A stretch of 64,000 bases of DNA from positions 5,518,001-5,582,000 of the forward strand of contig NC_018681.1 in the NCBI RefSeq assembly GCF_000250675.2. Reading direction: 5' to 3'. The notes under the pieces are model-generated. The model made no database searches. It saw only the letters and a list, made by a program, of their open reading frames with translations, and was not told the DNA's origin. The translations under genes were made by a program, and so were the position numbers. Source of the DNA: Nocardia brasiliensis ATCC 700358 (GTDB lineage Bacteria > Actinomycetota > Actinomycetes > Mycobacteriales > Mycobacteriaceae). Shown here one piece after another: positions 27,090 through 36,200 of this stretch; within the stretch, counting starts at the first letter, position 1; each line of letters begins with the position of its first letter.

Positions 27090-27543
27090 GCACGCCGTCG
27101 CCTCCACCGAACACGCCCAGTCATTGAGCCAGCAGCTCGACAACGAGCCCGCACAGCCGTCGCTGATGTGGGCCAAAGATGACGGCTGCTACCTCATGAG
27201 CAACGGGGAACCCCAGCAACTCACCGACCCCGACAATCCGGCAAGCGGCATGAAATCCGCCTACGCCGCCGGCTGGGGTTCGGGCACGCGCGCTCTGCTC
27301 GGCCAAACACTGGTCGGCAGTAACGACTTCGAAGAACATCTGCCCTTGCACGAGAAACTCGGCGGCGGCGCGACGCTGATCGAGCGCATCCGCGCCTACG
27401 AGGAAGCAGATGGCTGGCTGGTCATCACTGTCACCACCGACAGCAACCAGATCTCCTTCAGCTCACACCCACCAGCCAAGAACTCCCTGCAGCGCCGATC
27501 GCACACGTCGCCCAACCCACTCCGTCCTAGCGAGAGGAGCTAG
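27037..27543 (+). CDS. DUF3085 protein, first copy
   Basis: 168 residues. DUF3085 features: SIDLWFRVSEVRPIAEHA at the start, then PSLMWAKDDGCYLMSNGEPQ, a YAAGWGSG segment and an acidic FEEHLPL. The family is of unknown function and is typical of plasmids and phages. GAAAGGA lies 9 bases before ATG 27037. The same frame is open upstream to ATG 26872, with a natural-looking RRRLTAWFADRLISWAGALD, so a small upstream gene may have become fused in frame. Confidence 0.72.
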   Translation: MDSIDLWFRVSEVRPIAEHAVASTEHAQSLSQQLDNEPAQPSLMWAKDDGCYLMSNGEPQQLTDPDNPASGMKSAYAAGWGSGTRALLGQTLVGSNDFEEHLPLHEKLGGGATLIERIRAYEEADGWLVITVTTDSNQISFSSHPPAKNSLQRRSHTSPNPLRPSERS

Positions 27544-27547
27544 TGCA

Positions 27548-27997
27548 GTGAGTTCTATTGAGCTGTGGTTTCGTCTGAGTGAGGTCGCCCCGCTTGTGCA
27601 GCACGCGATGTCGGCGTCCGAGCACACCAAATATCCCGACCCGGACGATGATTCGCCCGCGGTGCCCTCGCTGATCTGGTCCAAGGACGACGGCACGTAC
27701 TTGCTCAGCAACGGGCGGCCCCGTCTGCTCGCCGACCCCACCCGGCCCGAGGGAATGGCACGAGTCGCCTACGCCCAAGGATGGGGTCCCGGTACCGGCC
27801 CGGAACTCGGCTCTACCCTCGTCGGCGGTGACGACTTCACCGAATACATCGACCTCACCGAGGATGTCGGCGGCGGAGACCAGCTCAGTGATCTCATCTG
27901 CAAATACGCCGCGCTTGACGGCTGGATGATCTTCACGGTCCGGCCGGGGCAGTTCAGTGTCTCCTTCGAACCGTCGAATCCCAACTCCCACCGCTGA
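27548..27997 (+). CDS. DUF3085 protein, second copy
   Basis: 149 residues, a clear paralogue of the preceding gene: SIELWFRLSEVAPLVQHAM, PSLIWSKDDGTYLLSNGRPR and YAQGWGPGT line up with it. GTG 27548 follows GAGAGGAG and lies 4 bases after the stop of the first copy, so both come from one transcript and arose by tandem duplication. Function unknown. Confidence 0.72.
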   Translation: MSSIELWFRLSEVAPLVQHAMSASEHTKYPDPDDDSPAVPSLIWSKDDGTYLLSNGRPRLLADPTRPEGMARVAYAQGWGPGTGPELGSTLVGGDDFTEYIDLTEDVGGGDQLSDLICKYAALDGWMIFTVRPGQFSVSFEPSNPNSHR

Positions 27998-28043
27998 CTC
28001 GGTTCGTCCTCACATCGCACTCGCCCCGACCAACACTCCGGTC

Positions 28044-28057
28044 AACCCGATCGGGTT
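28044..28057. promoter_or_regulatory. 14-bp palindrome upstream of ssb
   Basis: AACCCGATCGGGTT is a perfect palindrome, 74-87 bases before the first ssb start. It could be an operator or a small terminator; nothing more can be said. Confidence 0.35.
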
Positions 28058-28130
28058 TGCGGGTGGGTTTCCAAGGCCACCGGCCACCGCCGATCTGCTC
28101 AACCATCTAAACCGTTAGGAGATTCTCATC

Positions 28131-28613
28131 ATGGCTACAGATCCGATCATCACCGTCTCGGGGAACCTCGTTGCCGCGCCCGAACTCCGATTCACCGCCG
28201 CGGGCACTCCGGTCGCGAACTTCACTGTCGCTTCCACCCCGCGTCACTTCGACCGCCAATCCAATGACTGGAAAGACGGTGAAGCACTGTTCATGCGTTG
28301 CAACGCTTGGCGCGTGCTCGCCGAGAACCTCGCCCAGAGCCTCGACCGCGGCTCACGGGTGATCGTGACCGGCCGCCTCAAGCAGCGCAACTACGAAACC
28401 CGCGACGGCGAGAAACGCTCCATCGTCGAGCTCGACGTCGACGACGTCGGCCCCTCGATGATGTTCGCCACCGCCAAACTCACGCGCGTCTACAACAACC
28501 CCGCCAACGACGTCAGCAATACCGGCGGCAGCGACGACCCGTGGGCTGCCACCGAACCTCGCGAACCAGCCTTCGCCGGCGCGAGCGCCACCGACGAGGC
28601 ACCGCCGTTCTGA
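28131..28613 (+). CDS. ssb: Single-stranded DNA-binding protein, first copy
   Basis: 160 residues, SSB length. The OB-fold N-domain shows [51 protein letters not shown] and the [13 protein letters not shown] strand. The C-terminus ends with the acidic tip DEAPPF, which recruits partner proteins. It is the plasmid-type SSB, coating single strands made in replication and transfer. TAGGAG lies 8 bases before ATG 28131. A hairpin follows its stop. Confidence 0.95.
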   Translation: MATDPIITVSGNLVAAPELRFTAAGTPVANFTVASTPRHFDRQSNDWKDGEALFMRCNAWRVLAENLAQSLDRGSRVIVTGRLKQRNYETRDGEKRSIVELDVDDVGPSMMFATAKLTRVYNNPANDVSNTGGSDDPWAATEPREPAFAGASATDEAPPF

Positions 28614-28620
28614 CCCTCCG

Positions 28621-28657
28621 GCTCGCTCTGGCCGGTCAGCGGCCTGCCAGAGCGAGC
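28621..28657 (+). terminator. Hairpin after ssb
   Basis: Perfect 12-bp arms GCTCGCTCTGGC (28621-28632) and GCCAGAGCGAGC (28646-28657), 13-base loop, no T-run, 8 bases after the ssb stop. Confidence 0.6.
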
Positions 28658-28742
28658 ATCCGGTCACACTCAACTTTCGAATACACCACGATGCGAAGTA
28701 CTACCCGATGACAGAATCAGCGACGGAAAGGAGAGCCATCCA

Positions 28743-29234
28743 GTGACCGATCCAGCCACCCCTGACATCGACCCGACCGAAGTGTCCGACGTCATGGGGC
28801 CACCCGCACCGCGTCCCTGCAGCTCTTGTCCTTACCGACGCGACGTCCCCAGCGGCATTTGGCACGCCGACGAATACGCGAAACTGCGCAACTACGATCA
28901 AGACATGGCCGAACAACCACCCGGCTTGTTCCAATGCCATCAAACCGACGCCCACAGCGACCTTCGCCGCCTATGCGCCGGATGGGCAGGCTGTCACGGC
29001 GACAACCTCCTCGCACTGCGATTGGCCCTGATCCAACAGCGCATCAGCGCAGGCACATTCGAAGCCGCAATCAACTACCAGTCACCGACACCACTGTTCA
29101 GCTCCGGAGCCGAAGCCGCCGACCACGGGCAAGCCGACATCCACCGGCCGTCTCCCGACGCCGTCAACGCAATCGACAAGATCAGCCGACGCCGGTCCGA
29201 CATGATCGACACCTGCACAGATCCCGGCACCTGA
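28743..29234 (+). CDS. DUF6283 protein
   Basis: 163 residues. The signature is [17 protein letters not shown], then [24 protein letters not shown], and [11 protein letters not shown]. The two cysteine groups (CxxCP and C...C...C) suggest a metal site or a small iron-sulfur cluster. The family, known from actinobacterial plasmids and phages, has no known role. It lies between the two ssb genes. GGAAAGGAG is upstream of GTG 28743. Confidence 0.78.
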   Translation: MTDPATPDIDPTEVSDVMGPPAPRPCSSCPYRRDVPSGIWHADEYAKLRNYDQDMAEQPPGLFQCHQTDAHSDLRRLCAGWAGCHGDNLLALRLALIQQRISAGTFEAAINYQSPTPLFSSGAEAADHGQADIHRPSPDAVNAIDKISRRRSDMIDTCTDPGT

Positions 29235-29307
29235 CAGCACGCCTTCGCCAGCTCACCTTCCACGACCAAGAACTCCGGCATCACCAACGGTCGCGCCTGA
29301 GCACTTA

Positions 29308-29778
29308 GTGCAGATAAGGAACATCACTCACACACCGGAACTCGTCATCACCCCGTCCGGGGCTGCCGTCACCAATTTCACCGTCGCCTCGACCCCACGC
29401 TACTTCGATCGCTCCACCAACGAGTGGAAAGACGGCGAAGCGTTGTTCATGCGCTGCAATGTCTGGCGAGACCAAGCCCAACATGTCACCGAGACACTGA
29501 CTCGCGGGGCCCGGGTGCTCGTCTCGGGTCGCCTCAAGCAACGCAGCTACGAAACCCGCGAGGGCGACAAGCGCACCGTCGTCGAGCTCGAGGTCGACGA
29601 GGTCGGCCCGTCGCTGAGGTACGCGAGCGCCAAGGTCACCAAGACCGCCCCGCGTACGGCGTGGAGCGAAACAGCCAACGTCACGGCCCGGGCGGGGGCC
29701 GACGACCCGTGGGCGGCAATGGGTTCGCGCGAACCTGCCTTCGCTGGGGCCGGCGCGGCAGACGCACCCGGCTTCTGA
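29308..29778 (+). CDS. Second single-stranded DNA-binding protein, N-terminally short
   Basis: 156 residues, a paralogue of the upstream ssb ([37 protein letters not shown]). The OB-fold starts abruptly at [16 protein letters not shown], missing about eight residues of the first strand, and GTG 29308 has no good ribosome binding site; the first copy has [11 protein letters not shown] there. The acidic tip is DAPGF rather than DEAPPF. It may be a decayed or a changed SSB. A hairpin follows its stop. Confidence 0.75.
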   Translation: MQIRNITHTPELVITPSGAAVTNFTVASTPRYFDRSTNEWKDGEALFMRCNVWRDQAQHVTETLTRGARVLVSGRLKQRSYETREGDKRTVVELEVDEVGPSLRYASAKVTKTAPRTAWSETANVTARAGADDPWAAMGSREPAFAGAGAADAPGF

Positions 29779-29785
29779 CTCCTTC

Positions 29786-29824
29786 CCTCGTGGTGCGCCC
29801 GGCTGCGCCTGGCGCACCACGGGG
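29786..29824 (+). terminator. Hairpin after the second ssb
   Basis: Arms 29786-29799 and 29811-29824 (CCTCGTGGTGCGCC and its near-complement, one T-G pair) with an 11-base loop, 8 bases after the stop; no T-run. Confidence 0.6.
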
Positions 29825-30128
29825 TCTTCGAGTGGGCAGGGATGCCCTGCTGTCCGGTCGTCCAGCCCGAACGAGGGCTACCAGAACGTCGGCCGGCACG
29901 GCAGGGCCCGCGCCCGGCATCACCGAATTTCCCCGTCCCGTCACCGATGGATTCTCCGGTCGGGCACGGAAATTCGGTGCTGCACGCCCAGGCGCGTTCC
30001 CTACCGCGCCGTCCGCCGCCCTGGTTGAGGCCGCCCTCAGGCTGGCCGCCCGGCCAGCCGACCATCCCCCGTGGATCGTCACGGTCACACGGGGCTGGTT
30101 CCTGTCCGCTCGTCCGAAGGGAAATTCG

Positions 30129-31331
30129 ATGACCAGCACCGAATCACAGACCTTTATCGACGCGCTCACCCACATCGACTGGCAGCTCGAGGCCGGTCGC
30201 CATGCCCAGGCCCGCGAGGAGTTCGAGCGCGCGCTCACCACCCTCGCCACTGCCGAGGACCTGCAGCGGCTCACCACCCTGGCCGACACCTTCGCCAAAG
30301 AGCCCTACGTGATCGCCCGCGCGCGCCTGCGCTCGCTGTGGCGCAAGTCCGACCCCGAGTTGCAGTCCTGGCTCAACACCTTCGTCTCCCAGACCGACCC
30401 CGGCCTGTATCGACCCGTCGAGGACAAGCCGCGCTGGATCACCACCGTCCCGATCACCGCCGTCAACTGGAAGGTCCGCCGCATGGTCGCCCGCGACCCC
30501 AACCGCATCTCGTTCCGCTCCCCCTCGGTCGCCACCGAGATCAGCGCCGAGATCGCCCGGGCCAAGCCCGAGCACATCGCCGCACTCAAAGCCAAGCGCC
30601 GCCCGCTGCGTGAACCCCGTGTCGTCACCGACTACATCCGCACCCGATTCCTGCGCGACACCCAACCCGCGCTCGAACCCTCGGCATGGGATCGCAACTA
30701 CGTGCGCCAGGTCGCCGAGCAGATCCTCGTCGAACGCGACCGCGCCGGGCTGCGCACCCGCGACAGCTTCGACCCCTTCTCCATCGCCTGCACCCGCACC
30801 GGCATCAACGTGCGCGACGACGACCGACCAGCGTTCCAGGCCAACGGCAACGGCCTGGACTACGACGGCACCACCGTGCCGCCGTTGCAGGGCTGGATCT
30901 GCGTGTACTGCTTCGGCGAACGCTCCTGCTCCGACCACTTCCGCACCGACACCGCCGGACAGCGCGTCAGCGACGACGGGCTGTGCGAGTACTGCCACGA
31001 CAACGGCCGCCCCGGAATCGCGGCGCTCCCGGCCGGTTTCACTCTCGTCGAGGAACTCACCGCCTACTGCCAGTATCTCACCGACCACTACCCCGCCATC
31101 GCGCCCACACTGCTCGACTCACTGCGTGAGCGATCCACCGGCGTCGTGCGTGGACTCGTCCTGGCCTACCTCGACCACCAGCACCAAGTGAACGAACCGT
31201 CACCCGTCACAACGTTGACGCCGGTGGCACTGCGCCGGGCACGCTGCCGGTCCTGCTACGCCACCGATCGCCTCGTCGACACCCACGACCTGTGCGAGAC
31301 CTGCCGCGGCCACTACCGCATCGCCGCCTGA
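30129..31331 (+). CDS. Zinc-ribbon protein homologous to the relaxase tail
   Basis: 400 residues, ATG 30129 behind AAGGGA. The N-terminal 90 residues are helical (WQLEAGRHAQAREEFERALT, LADTFAKEPYVIARARLRSL). The C-terminal third has CVYCFGERSCSDHF (from residue 258), DGLCEYCHDNGRPG and a final CRSCY ... CETCRGH, probably three zinc knuckles. The same order of helical domain, CxxC group, 'DGLC..C.D.G.P.I' and a helical end is found in the relaxase between about residues 1465 and 1750. The protein was probably derived from, or contributed to, the relaxase tail, and may bind the same DNA or partner. No named family recognised. Confidence 0.7.
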   Translation: MTSTESQTFIDALTHIDWQLEAGRHAQAREEFERALTTLATAEDLQRLTTLADTFAKEPYVIARARLRSLWRKSDPELQSWLNTFVSQTDPGLYRPVEDKPRWITTVPITAVNWKVRRMVARDPNRISFRSPSVATEISAEIARAKPEHIAALKAKRRPLREPRVVTDYIRTRFLRDTQPALEPSAWDRNYVRQVAEQILVERDRAGLRTRDSFDPFSIACTRTGINVRDDDRPAFQANGNGLDYDGTTVPPLQGWICVYCFGERSCSDHFRTDTAGQRVSDDGLCEYCHDNGRPGIAALPAGFTLVEELTAYCQYLTDHYPAIAPTLLDSLRERSTGVVRGLVLAYLDHQHQVNEPSPVTTLTPVALRRARCRSCYATDRLVDTHDLCETCRGHYRIAA

Positions 31332-31522
31332 TCCTCGCGCACCGCCCGCACCAGACCGGGCAACCAGTCCCCGGTCCGCCGCAGTGACCACCCCTGCGGC
31401 GGACCGGCCACCACCCGTGGTCTCGGCACACCCCGGCGCGCGGAGATCTGGCGGCGGTTGAGTTCGACCAGCGGCCGCGTACGCCAGCTCGAACCCGGAC
31501 ACCGAATCGGGCGCGCCACCAC
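31313..31522 (-). CDS. Small hypothetical protein, 69 residues
   Basis: Starts at GTG 31522. It is basic and has strongly biased GC third positions all along, a sign of real coding (LVELNRRQISARRGVP, GWSLRRTGDWLPGLVRAVRE). Its end overlaps the convergent zinc-ribbon gene by 19 bases. No domain recognised. Confidence 0.45.
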   Translation of the reverse strand: MVARPIRCPGSSWRTRPLVELNRRQISARRGVPRPRVVAGPPQGWSLRRTGDWLPGLVRAVREDQAAMR

Positions 31523-31734
31523 CGACCGCGCTCAGGACCGCCACCACGGCCGCCGATTTCTGCGAACCGTCCCCGCCGCCGTGGACCGGAATCCGGCGTC
31601 GACGTCCAAACTCCGCCAGTCGCCACGGCGCGTCGCACCTGGCCGCGCCGAAGCCCACATGATCACGTACTCGGATGGGTGTTGTTCTCATCAGAGAGAA
31701 GACCGCCGATCAACGGTGTCCCTACCGTAACGCC

Positions 31735-32781
31735 ATGCAGGATGAATTCACTTCGGCCCCCACGACGATCCGCAAGGGCAAGTTCGAGGCTGCCGTGGTG
31801 GCAGCGCGGATCATTTCACTGGCCGAGATCATGCATATCCCCGGATTCACCGATCTCGCGCCTGAGCACATGTACCGCATGGCGCACACGGCCTCGAATA
31901 GGCAGTGGGTGTCTCGACCTGTGTACTGGATGCAGCGCGGCCGTAGCGCCGCCTGGCTGCGAGGCAGCGATCCCGATTATCAAGCCGAGCAGGTGCGGCT
32001 TGAGGACAAGCTGCGTGCCGACCTCCACCATCGGGTCGCCGCCGCCGCGGACGGTGATCATTCTTTGATCGACCAACTCGAGGCCGGCGGCCCGTCGATG
32101 GTCTCGTGGCTTCCCAAGCTCCAAGAGCTGCTGGGCGATGGCCACGGCCCGGTTCACCTACTGGACTCTCCTGCCGACACGGCCGGACCATGGCGTGGCA
32201 TAGCGGCATCTGCGGACCCAGAAGAGCGGGCGCAAATGGCGGTGGCGCAGTGGAATTCAGACTTTCTCGATCTAGTGCCCAGGTTCGCGACAGCACTGCA
32301 TACCCGACTGCGCGATGTGCGCGTCTGCGACTGGGACACCGAAGGTCCGGCGCTGCTGTACTTCTTCGAGGACGCGAACGGCGACACCGTGGTCTGGGTG
32401 GGATGGGATCCGCACAGCTCCGCCGGGCCGAGGCCACCGTTCTGGGACACTCTGCCCTCGGCGGTGCGCCGGTTCCTCAACGACGTACACCCCGGCTTCA
32501 CCATGCTCGACGGCGAATCATTCGGACTCGCCCAGCCTTCGTACATGTCCACCTTCGATGCTTGGGCGGGCTGGACCAACGGCATCCCGGACTGGGACCA
32601 CGAGGTACCCATCGCCGCGACCCGGATGCTGTGGCTGACAGGCAACGGTGGAGACACCGCCCTATGTGCGTCACCGGACCTGACCGTTGGCGAAGTAGCC
32701 GTGCTATTCGAAGGCGATTTCAGTACCAGCGAACTCGGTCCGGAACTGGACAGCCTGATGCTCAGCGCGTTGAGCCTATAG
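31735..32781 (+). CDS. Hypothetical protein, 348 residues
   Basis: ATG 31735 is chosen since the 20 codons before it look unlike the rest. The protein is soluble, rich in tryptophan and acidic residues, with FFEDANGDTVVWVGWDP and VPIAATRMLWLTGNGGDTALCASPD; the spacing of these strands resembles SMI1/KNR4-like or SUKH-type regulators and sensors, but I cannot assign it. It lies 0.4 kb before the relaxase gene. Confidence 0.6.
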   Translation: MQDEFTSAPTTIRKGKFEAAVVAARIISLAEIMHIPGFTDLAPEHMYRMAHTASNRQWVSRPVYWMQRGRSAAWLRGSDPDYQAEQVRLEDKLRADLHHRVAAAADGDHSLIDQLEAGGPSMVSWLPKLQELLGDGHGPVHLLDSPADTAGPWRGIAASADPEERAQMAVAQWNSDFLDLVPRFATALHTRLRDVRVCDWDTEGPALLYFFEDANGDTVVWVGWDPHSSAGPRPPFWDTLPSAVRRFLNDVHPGFTMLDGESFGLAQPSYMSTFDAWAGWTNGIPDWDHEVPIAATRMLWLTGNGGDTALCASPDLTVGEVAVLFEGDFSTSELGPELDSLMLSALSL

Positions 32782-32988
32782 GCGACGCGGATTTGCCCGT
32801 CCGCTGGCCCGCGGCGTCCGTGGCACCGCGAAGGCCGGTGCCTGGCTCCAGGTAGCCGGGTGCAGGATCAGTGATCCGGCCTCCAGCCCGCTGGCGACCA
32901 GAGAGCGACGCCGACCGCCGTCGGATACCCACGCGCACTCGGATAGATCCGATCTGCTTCTGGTCCCACCAGCAAAATCACGTGTCAA
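32776..32988 (-). CDS. Possible small protein, convergent
   Basis: 70 codons from TTG 32988. The second half reads RRRSLVASGLEAGSLILHPATW with strong GC third positions; the first 25 codons are poor and no binding site is seen. It may be the remnant of a larger gene. Confidence 0.28.
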   Translation of the reverse strand: MTRDFAGGTRSRSDLSECAWVSDGGRRRSLVASGLEAGSLILHPATWSQAPAFAVPRTPRASGRANPRRL

Positions 32989-33004
32989 CTACACCCGGAC
33001 ACGT
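32980..33004. promoter_or_regulatory. Inverted repeat in the region before the relaxase gene
   Basis: ACGTGTC (32980-32986) and GACACGT (32998-33004) with an 11-base centre, about 220 bases before the relaxase start, followed by an AT-richer, pyrimidine-rich tract (33060-33100) and a small GCAAG/CTTGC hairpin (33099-33115). Such a setting, next to traA, is where an oriT is expected in MobF systems. The link is inference. Confidence 0.4.
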
Positions 33005-33222
33005 CACTCACATGCCAACAAAACCTGGACTGCGCCAACTACAGCTGTACACGACACCCGCACTTCCCTTCTCTTACCCCCTCCTCCACCTCTTTTTCGC
33101 AAGCAGACCTCTTGCATCGAGGAATAACAATCCGATAACGACCAGCAGTTTTGCTTGATTTGATACTTTTTCAGTGAGACGAATCGCTGGACTTTACGGT
33201 CGGGAGAATGCCCACTGGAGGT
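33005..33222. other. AT-richer intergenic region before traA
   Basis: No gene. It holds the long pyrimidine-rich tract and a lower GC content than all neighbours, and ends with two closely spaced start candidates for traA (ATG 33208 and ATG 33223). Confidence 0.45.
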
Positions 33223-36200
33223 ATGACCGCAACAATTCATAAAGTCGTGGCGGGCAATGGCTACCAATACTATCTACGCAAAGTCGCCGCGAACGATGTC
33301 GACGCTCGCGGCCGATCGGATCTGGCTGACTATTACTCCGCCCACGGAGAGGCGCCCGGGCGCTGGCACGGTTCCGGCCTGGGGCCGCTGGGCCTCGAAG
33401 ATGGTGCGGAAGTTACCGAGTCGCAGATGAATTCACTGTTCGGACTCGGGCGCCATCCCAACGCCGAGCTGATCGAAGACCGCGTATACGCCGGGCAGAT
33501 CGAGCTCGGCGCGAACGACAAAGACGCGACGCGTGCAGCCGATAAGGCGAGTCGTTTGGGTCATCCATATCGAGTTTATGCCGATGTTTCCGGGTTCCGG
33601 AAGCGGTGTGCGCGAGCGTTCGAGCAATACAATATTGAGTGCGGCTTGGCCGGGGAGGATGTAATTCCGGAGCCGGAGCGGTCGCGGATCCGGACTCGTG
33701 TGGCGTTCGACATGTTCAGCGAACAGTATGAGCGGGCGCCGGTTGATGCGCGGGAATTGTCGGGGTGGGTGGCCAAGAACTCGCGTCCGCACACCACGGC
33801 GGTGGCTGGTTTCGACGTCACGTTCTCGCCGGTGAAGTCGGTGTCGGTGCTGTGGGCGGTGGCGCCGCGGGCGGTGTCGGAGAAGATCGAGGCCGCCCAC
33901 CGCGCCGCCATCGACGACGCGTTGAGGTGGCTGGAGCGGCACGCAGTGTTCACCCGGTTGGGTCGCAACGGGATCCGCCAGGTCGACGTCGACGGCGTTA
34001 TCGCCGCGGTGTTCACCCACCGCGACAGCCGCGCCGGCGATCCGGATCTGCACACCCATGTACTGATCGCGAACCGGGTCCGGACCGCCGAGGGTAAGTG
34101 GCGCACCCTCGATGGCGCCGCGATCTATCGGGCGCTGGTGACGGTCTCGGAGATCTACAACACCCGCCTCGAACACCACTGCGAGCAGATGGCCGGCCTG
34201 GAGTTCGCCGAACGGCCCGGCCAGGACCCCTCGAAACGCCCAATCCGGGAGATCGTCGGAATCCCACAGTCGTTGATCACCGCATGGTCGCGCCGCGACG
34301 CGGCGATCACCACCCGACTCGGGGAGCTGGCGGCGGCTTTCCAAACCCAGCACGGACGTGAACCGACACCGGGAGAAATGTTCGATCTGGCCGAGCGCGC
34401 CACCCTCGACACCCGCCCCGCCAAACACCTGTTGCGGTCCTTGGCCGAGCAGCGCGGCAGCTGGCGCGCCGAAGCCGTGCGGGTGCTCGGAGGCCGAAAA
34501 GCGTTGTCGGCCATGGTGCACGCCGCGCTGAATCCGGCGCGCACGGTGCGACCGCCGATCACCGGGCGGTGGATCACCCGCACCGCCCAGCATGTCATCG
34601 AGGTGGTCTCCGAGCACCGATCGACCTGGCGGGCAACCAATGTGCGCGCCGAGATCGAACGCCAACTCCGCGGCAAAGTGACCGGACGGGATTGGGAGAG
34701 CGTCGCCGAGGCGGTGCTGGCCGAAACCCTTTCCCCCGCCCACGCTGTCGCGATCGGGGATCCTGATCTGGCCGACGAGCCCGAACTGACCTCGGTTCCG
34801 GTCGTGTTGCGCCGCCGCGACGGCACCAGCGTCTACACCTCGGCCAACCAGCAGCTCTACACCAGCGCACGCACACTCTCGGTCGAAGCCGAACTGATCG
34901 AACTATCAGTGCAGGCCGGAGCGCGCCAACTTCCCGCGGACGTCGTGGCCGCCGCGATCGCCGCCTACAACACCGCCAACCCGGACCGAACGTTGAACGC
35001 CGGACAGGTCAGCGTGATCGAGGGATTCGCCCGATCAGGGTTGCGGGTGCGGACGACCAACGCGCCCGCTGGCTCGGGCAAGACCACCGCGATGGCGGTG
35101 CTGGCGAACGCGTGGGCCGCGGCCGGTGGGCAGGTGCTGGGGTTGGCGCCGACTGCGGCCGCGGCGGCGGTACTCGGGGAGTCGATCGGGTACCGCGTCG
35201 AAACCGTCGACAAGGTCCTGGACGTGCTCGATCAGCACACCCTGCGACCCGACAACGCCTTCGTGGAGCGGGAATTCCCGCCGCCGTTGCCGCAGTGGAT
35301 CCTCGATATCGACCCGGCCACGTTGGTGATCGTTGACGAGCACGTCAAAATCGGGAATCTCAAACGTCTTCGCCTGCTGCGCTATCTGACCGGACGCGGG
35401 GCGACGATCCGCTGTATCGGTGACCCGCGTCAGCTCTCGGCGATCGAAGCCGGCGGCGCCGACGCCGACATGGACGCCGCCGCACCCGAACCCGCGCTCA
35501 CCCTGACCCACGTCGTGCGATTCGACTCCGCCGGCGAAGCCACCGCGAGTTTGCAACTGCGCGACGGCGACCCGATCGCGCTGGGCTGGTATCTGGACCA
35601 CGGCCGGATCCACGCCGGACACGAAGGAGCCACCCACGACGACGCGTTCCACGCCTGGACCGCCGACTACCTCAACGGACGCGACAGCGTCATGCTCGCC
35701 GCCAACCACACCACCGTCACCGCACTCAACGCCCGCGCCCGCGCCGACCGCCTCGCCCGCGACGGCACACAACCCGGCGCGACGTGCCTGCTGATCGACG
35801 GGCTCGAAGCCTCGGTCGGGGACGCGATCCGCACCCGCCACAACGACCCGCAGCTGCGATTAGGCCCGCGAGATTGGGTGCGCAACGGCTATGCCTGGAC
35901 CGTCACCGCCGTCCACGACGACGGCAGTCTCACCGCCACCCATCTACGATCCGGCGCGAAACACGGCCACAGCGTGCTGCTTCCGGGCGACTACGTCAGC
36001 GAACACGTCCGCCTCGGGTACGCCACCACCGTCGATTCCGCGCAAGGAATCACCGCCGACACCTGCCATGTAGCGCTCACCGGATACGAATCACGCAACC
36101 AACTCTACGTCGCACTCACCCGCGGAATCTTCACCAACCACCTCTACCTACCGACCGCATTGGACGGCTCGGAAGGCTCGTTCTGGTCCGAACCGGCGGC

